This document shows, piece after piece, positions 13,503 to 17,010 of a stretch of 17,010 nt of DNA. The stretch covers positions 1 to 17,010 of the forward strand of contig JBEKHI010000155.1 in the NCBI GenBank assembly GCA_050012355.1, given 5' to 3'. The notes beneath the pieces were generated by a model. The model saw only the letters and a list, made by a program, of their open reading frames with translations. It was not told the DNA's origin and did not search any database. The position numbers and the translations under genes were made by a program. The DNA is from JBEKHI01 sp050012355. GTDB taxonomy: Bacteria; Actinomycetota; Actinomycetes; Streptosporangiales; Streptosporangiaceae. Position 1 is the stretch's first letter; every line of letters starts with the position of its first letter.

Positions 13503-15773
13503 ATGTCGATCAAACGGGTCTGGCACGTGCTGATCGCGGTCTTCGTCGTATGCGGTGTCGCCTTGCTGGCACCGGCGGGGGCAGCGCACGCGCAAACGGA
13601 GACCCAGCTCAGCGAGACCGGGTGGACTGCTAGTTCCAATACGAACTCCGCGTCCGCTGACGCGCCGCAGAACGCGATCGGTGGCACTTCTGGGTCCAGG
13701 TTCAGCTCCGACGCCTACCAGGCACCCGGCATGTGGTGGGAGGTGAACATGGGCTCATCGCAGACCTTCAACCAGGTGGAACTGAACTCGGGCGGCTACT
13801 CCGGCGACTACGCGGCCGGTTATGACGTCGAGGTGTCCAACGACGGCACGAACTTCACCCCGGTCTACATGGGCAGCGGCACCTCCTCACCGGAGACCGC
13901 GACGTTCTCCACCCAGACCGCGCAGTACATCCGCATCCTGCTGACCGCCTCCTCCAGCACGAACTGGTGGTCCATGACCAGCTTCACCGCCTACGAAACG
14001 CCGTCGACCACGACCACGGCCAGTGCTCCCGCCACCGGCGGCAGCCTCGGGTCGAACGTGTACGTGTTCAACCCGAGCGAGTCGGTGAGCTCGATCCTCG
14101 CCACGCTGAACACGATCTCGGACGCCCAGGTGTCCAACCAGTTCGGCACCGCCCGCTACGAGCTTCTCTTCGAGCCGGGCACGTACGGCTCGTCCTCCGA
14201 TCCGCTGGTCTTCACGGTCGGCTACTACGAGAGCGTGGCCGGCCTGGGGCAGAACCCGAACGACGTGGTGATCAACGGCGCGATCAACTCCTACAACCAG
14301 TGCACGGACGGCGACCAGTCCGAGTGCTATGCCACGGACAACTTCTGGCGGTCGATCTCCAATCTGACCATCAACGTCACCGGCATGACCGGCTGCTTCA
14401 GCGGCACAGATGTCTGGGCGGTCTCGCAGGCCTCCCCGATGCGCGATGTCGACATCAACGGCAACCTGACGCTGATGGACTACTGCGACGGGTCGCCCGA
14501 CTGGGCGAGCGGCGGGTTCATCGCCAACTCCGAGTTCAGCGGCGGCGTCGTGACCAGCGGCTCCCAGCAGCAGTTCTTCACCCGGAACAGCGACATCGAC
14601 AGCTGGAGCAACGGAGTGTGGAACCAGGTGTTCTGCGGTGACCCCGGCGCTCCGGCGCAGAGCTTCAGCTCTGACTCGGGTGACAGCGGCGGCACCGAGC
14701 CCTACACCACGCTGGCCAGCTGCCCGGTAACGGAGGAAGAACCCTACCTGTACACGGACTCGTCGGGGAACTACAACGTGTTCGTGCCGTCACCCCAGAC
14801 GAACTCGGACGGGCCGACGTGGTCGTCCACCAGCAACACGCCAGGAACCTCACTGTCGCTGAACAGCTTCTACGTCGTCAACTCCGCCAGCACCGTGGCC
14901 CAGATAAACGCGGCCCTCGCGGCGGGCGACAACCTGCTGTTCACCCCCGGCGTGTACAGCTACGCCCAGACGATCAACGTCACCAACCCGAACACGAAGA
15001 TCATCGGGCTGGGCTTCGCCACCTTGATCCCCACCGACGGGAACATCACGATGAGCGTGGCGGACGTGCCCGGGGTCAACATCTCCGGCCTGATCTTCGA
15101 CGCCGGGCCGGTCCAGTCCTCGTCCCTGCTCCAGATCGGCAAAGAGGGCTCGACCGCGAACAACGCGTCGGACCCGGTCTCCGTGGACGACGTGTTCTTC
15201 CGGGTCGGCGGCGCCGAAACCGGCACGGTGGCCACGGCGTTCGTGGACAACAGCAACAACTCGATCATCGACGACGTCTGGTCCTGGCGCGCCGACCACG
15301 GCTCCGGGGCCGGAACCTGGACCGGGGACCAGTCGGCGACCGGGCTGGTGGTCAACGGCAATGACGTGACGGCCAACGGGCTGGCGGTCGAGCACTACCA
15401 GCAGTACGAGACGATCTGGAACGGCCAGGGCGGCACCGACCTGTTCTTCCAGAACGAGAACCCGTACGAGGTGCCCAGTCAGTCGGTCTGGATGTCCAGC
15501 GCCACTCAGGACGGCTACCCGGCCTTCTATATCCCGGACAGCGTCACCTCGTTCACCGGGTACGGGATGGGCAGCTACTCCTACTTCGACCAAGGGGTGA
15601 ACATCGAGAACGCCATGGCCTTCCAGGCGCCAGACACCTCCGGCGTCCAGTTCAACGACATCCTGACGGTGTTCCTCAACGGCTCCGGCGGGATTGAGTC
15701 GGTGATCAACGGCTCCGGCGCGGCGGTGGATTCCACCTTCGGCGGCCCTAGCGACATAGTCACCTATCCATAA
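13503..15773 (+). CDS. Secreted discoidin (F5/8 type C) plus double right-handed beta-helix protein, GH55-like architecture
   Basis: A 756-residue secreted protein: signal peptide 1-30 (cleavage after AHA), an F5/8 type C carbohydrate-binding domain (about 33-165; WWEVNMG, YIRILLT, WWSMTSF), a Thr-rich linker, and two pectate-lyase-3-like halves. The first half is about 185-435 (LLFEPGTYG, VAGLGQNP, ISNLTINV) and the second about 455-750 (NLLFTPGVYSYAQTINV, IIGLGFATLIP, WSWRADHGSG, VEHYQQYETIWNG). The second half repeats the start of the first, giving a double beta-helix as in GH55 exo-beta-1,3-glucanases. I do not see enough to place it in GH55 or to name catalytic residues. Homologues are often auto-named adenylyl cyclase, which the domains do not support. 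It has a strong ribosome binding site 7 bases before ATG 13503 and operator B directly upstream, so it is probably co-regulated with GH16. Confidence 0.85.
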   Translation: MSIKRVWHVLIAVFVVCGVALLAPAGAAHAQTETQLSETGWTASSNTNSASADAPQNAIGGTSGSRFSSDAYQAPGMWWEVNMGSSQTFNQVELNSGGYSGDYAAGYDVEVSNDGTNFTPVYMGSGTSSPETATFSTQTAQYIRILLTASSSTNWWSMTSFTAYETPSTTTTASAPATGGSLGSNVYVFNPSESVSSILATLNTISDAQVSNQFGTARYELLFEPGTYGSSSDPLVFTVGYYESVAGLGQNPNDVVINGAINSYNQCTDGDQSECYATDNFWRSISNLTINVTGMTGCFSGTDVWAVSQASPMRDVDINGNLTLMDYCDGSPDWASGGFIANSEFSGGVVTSGSQQQFFTRNSDIDSWSNGVWNQVFCGDPGAPAQSFSSDSGDSGGTEPYTTLASCPVTEEEPYLYTDSSGNYNVFVPSPQTNSDGPTWSSTSNTPGTSLSLNSFYVVNSASTVAQINAALAAGDNLLFTPGVYSYAQTINVTNPNTKIIGLGFATLIPTDGNITMSVADVPGVNISGLIFDAGPVQSSSLLQIGKEGSTANNASDPVSVDDVFFRVGGAETGTVATAFVDNSNNSIIDDVWSWRADHGSGAGTWTGDQSATGLVVNGNDVTANGLAVEHYQQYETIWNGQGGTDLFFQNENPYEVPSQSVWMSSATQDGYPAFYIPDSVTSFTGYGMGSYSYFDQGVNIENAMAFQAPDTSGVQFNDILTVFLNGSGGIESVINGSGAAVDSTFGGPSDIVTYP

Positions 15774-15794
15774 CACCCACCCTGATCGGCGCGG

Positions 15795-15817
15795 GGCCGG
15801 CGGTTTTCTCGCCGGCC
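15795..15817 (+). terminator. Stem-loop terminator after the beta-helix protein gene
   Basis: GGCCGGCG (15795-15802) and CGCCGGCC (15810-15817) form a perfect 8-base stem with loop GTTTTCT, 21 bases after the stop. An alternative longer stem pairs 15788-15798 with 15821-15830. There is no T-tract, as is common in high-GC actinobacteria. Confidence 0.7.
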
Positions 15818-15859
15818 GTCGGCCCCCGCCATGTTCGCCGTCGGGCGGTAACCGGACAG

Positions 15860-15865
15860 TAGACT
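15860..15865 (+). promoter_or_regulatory. Candidate -10 (TAGACT) of pgeF-murL, likely leaderless
   Basis: TAGACT matches TAnnnT and ends 9 bases before the pgeF ATG (15875). There is no purine-rich ribosome binding site in front of that ATG, so a leaderless transcript is likely. No convincing -35. Confidence 0.45.
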
Positions 15866-15874
15866 CGGTGCCTG

Positions 15875-16636
15875 ATGTCCACCATTTCGCTGCTTACCTG
15901 GCCGGCCATTGCCGGGACCGGGGTGACCGCCACCCGGGGCGGGGTTTCCGAGGGACCGTACGAGTCACTGAACCTCTCCCTAGCCGTGGGCGACGACCCG
16001 GAGCGGGTCCGGCAGAACCGCGACCTGCTGGCCTCCGCGCTCGATGCCAGCCCCGCCGACTTCGTGTTCGCCCGGCAGGTGCACTCCGACGGGGTGCACG
16101 TGGTTACCGCCGGTGACCGGGGGAGGGGAACCTTCGATCCGGAGACCGCCCCCGAGGCCGACGCGCTGGTCACCAGGGAGCCCGGTGTCGTGCTCGCCAT
16201 CCTGGCCGCCGATTGCGTTCCGATCGCGCTGCTCGACCCCGAGGCCGGGGTGCTTGGCTGCGTGCACGCGGGCTGGCGCGGCACCGTCGCCCGGGCGGCG
16301 GCCGCCGCGGTCTCCGCGATGACCGGGCTCGGGGCCAAGGCGGAGCGGATCGTGGCGGGCATCGGCCCCGCCATCGCCGCGTCCAGGTACCAGGTCGGAC
16401 CCGAGGTGCGGGACGCCGCCGAGCAGGCCTTCGGAGCGCAAATGCCGGTTCGCCCAGACGGCACCGGCCGCTGGCTGTTCGACCTGCCTGCCGCGAACCG
16501 CGTCGTGCTGCGCGACGTCGGCGTCCCCGATGATCAGATCGACACCACCGCCGAGGTGACCGGCACCGGTGCTTTTTTCTCTGACCGCACGGCCCGCCCC
16601 TGCGGCCGTCACGCCCTAGTGGGACGGCTGGTATGA
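15875..16636 (+). CDS. pgeF: PgeF / YfiH laccase-domain protein (peptidoglycan editing factor)
   Basis: A 253-residue cytoplasmic protein of the YfiH (DUF152, Cu-oxidase_4) family. The metal site is visible: RQVHSDGVH (H70), AADCVPI (C114) and VHAGWRGT (H131), together with GIGPAI (162-167) and the C-terminal FFSDR...CGRHALV. E. coli PgeF prevents L-Ser from replacing L-Ala at the first position of the peptidoglycan stem peptide, and other family members have purine nucleoside phosphorylase activity. Actinomycete yfiH usually lies beside ftsZ in the division cluster. Here it has its own promoter after a terminator and overlaps the next gene by ATGA (16633-16636), so it may be a second copy specialised to work with MurL (inference). 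Confidence 0.9.
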   Translation: MSTISLLTWPAIAGTGVTATRGGVSEGPYESLNLSLAVGDDPERVRQNRDLLASALDASPADFVFARQVHSDGVHVVTAGDRGRGTFDPETAPEADALVTREPGVVLAILAADCVPIALLDPEAGVLGCVHAGWRGTVARAAAAAVSAMTGLGAKAERIVAGIGPAIAASRYQVGPEVRDAAEQAFGAQMPVRPDGTGRWLFDLPAANRVVLRDVGVPDDQIDTTAEVTGTGAFFSDRTARPCGRHALVGRLV

Positions 16637-17010
16637 GCGTCTTCCGTTACGAATCCTTCGAGACCGACGCCGAAAGTGGCGTCCTGACCTGCCGGTATTC
16701 CGTCGACGGCCGCGAATTCACCGAGGTGTTCACGCTGCCGCCCGGCGACCGGTGGAACACCCCGGCCGCGCAGGCCGCCGCCCGTTGGGTCTTCCTGCTG
16801 GCAGGCGTCTCCTACTACAAGACCGCCGCCCCCCCAGAGATCGACCTAGGCACCCACCCCCTCACGGATCCCGAACGTACCTTCCTCCACACCTACTACC
16901 TAAACGGCCTAGCCGAGTTCGCCTACCGCAACAACCTGGACCTGTCAGCTCTGACCATCACCGCCCCGGTCGATGTGACATCGACCGGCATAGAGCACGG
17001 TCGATGTCAC
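16633..17010 (+). CDS. murL: MurL-like UDP-MurNAc-L-Ala-L-Glu epimerase (N-terminal part, runs off window)
   Basis: An open frame of 126 codons from the ATG overlapping the pgeF stop to the right edge. AARWVFLLAGVSYYKTAAPPEI (49-70) and YYLNGLAEFAYRNNLDL (88-104) match my recollection of the N-terminus of MurL from Xanthomonas oryzae (…LLHLIAGVSYYKAA-PP-I…, …YLNGLGEFAYRNGLDL…). MurL uses ATP to invert the terminal L-Glu of UDP-MurNAc-L-Ala-L-Glu made by MurD2, supplying D-Glu in the stem peptide without a free glutamate racemase step. GGGACGG lies 5 bases before the ATG. The last 15 codons consist of inverted-repeat DNA and may not belong to the real protein. The catalytic part is outside the window. 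Confidence 0.75.
   Translation, partial: MSVFRYESFETDAESGVLTCRYSVDGREFTEVFTLPPGDRWNTPAAQAAARWVFLLAGVSYYKTAAPPEIDLGTHPLTDPERTFLHTYYLNGLAEFAYRNNLDLSALTITAPVDVTSTGIEHGRCH
16966..17010. repeat. Overlapping perfect inverted repeats at the window edge
   Basis: CCGGTCGATGT (16966-16976) and ACATCGACCGG (16978-16988) form a perfect 23-base palindrome around G16977. GTGACATCGACCG (16975-16987) also pairs perfectly with CGGTCGATGTCAC (16998-17010) around a 10-base loop. The core CGGTCGATGT thus occurs three times in alternating orientation, ending at the last base of the window. Confidence 0.75.

Noticed and set aside
13503..15773. Adenylyl cyclase function for the beta-helix protein
   Set aside because: This is a common automatic name for similar proteins, but no cyclase domain is seen. 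The protein is secreted with carbohydrate-binding and beta-helix domains.
14850..15776. 308-residue minus-strand open frame opposite the beta-helix gene
   Set aside because: It is an antisense shadow, Val/Gly/Arg-rich without motifs, lying fully inside a well-supported secreted protein gene.
1..17010. CRISPR array, tRNA or rRNA genes, intact transposase
   Set aside because: I found no regularly spaced repeats, cloverleaf-like sequences or transposase motifs on either strand by eye.

Overview
The window is about 17 kb of high-GC DNA with the codon usage, ECF/SigE-family sigma factor, DUF2993 and FHA-ABC genes typical of a soil-type actinobacterium (filamentous Actinomycetota). No species can be named from the sequence. 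There are no tRNA or rRNA genes, CRISPR arrays or intact insertion sequences. Genes are mostly short, often divergent or convergent units, and several intergenic spaces carry clear palindromes.

Left part (1-4800): a polytopic membrane protein running off the left edge (-) diverges from a zinc alcohol dehydrogenase (+), with a strong 35-bp inverted repeat between them. The dehydrogenase runs tail-to-tail, with a 44-bp overlap, into a two-gene minus-strand unit: a SigE-family sigma factor and an overlapping single-pass membrane protein that may be its regulator. Next come an RsbW-like HATPase protein and a DUF2993 membrane-anchored protein, both minus strand.

Middle part (4800-10280): a large double-FHA ABCG-type transporter (+), a convergent repeat-rich spacer, a PF13350-type tyrosine phosphatase (-) divergent from an M19 membrane dipeptidase (+), and a DUF1003 membrane protein (-). 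A 352-base stretch with no intact gene follows. It holds the apparent remnant of a DUF574-type SAM-dependent methyltransferase.

Right part (10280-15830): a carbohydrate locus. A secreted GH16 endo-1,3-beta-glucanase-like enzyme with ricin-type and CBM6-like domains (-), a ROK-family repressor (+), and a secreted discoidin plus double beta-helix protein (+). Two near-identical 23-bp palindromes lie just upstream of the two secreted-protein genes and flank the ROK gene. They are the best candidates for the ROK operator and define a small, self-contained polysaccharide-degradation regulon.

Right end (15850-17010): pgeF (YfiH) overlaps by ATGA with the start of a gene whose N-terminus I recognise as MurL, the UDP-MurNAc-L-Ala-L-Glu epimerase. 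Both families act on the first residues of the peptidoglycan stem peptide, so this looks like a coupled cell-wall precursor operon away from the division cluster where yfiH usually sits. The window ends inside a set of inverted repeats, which may be natural or an assembly-edge artefact.
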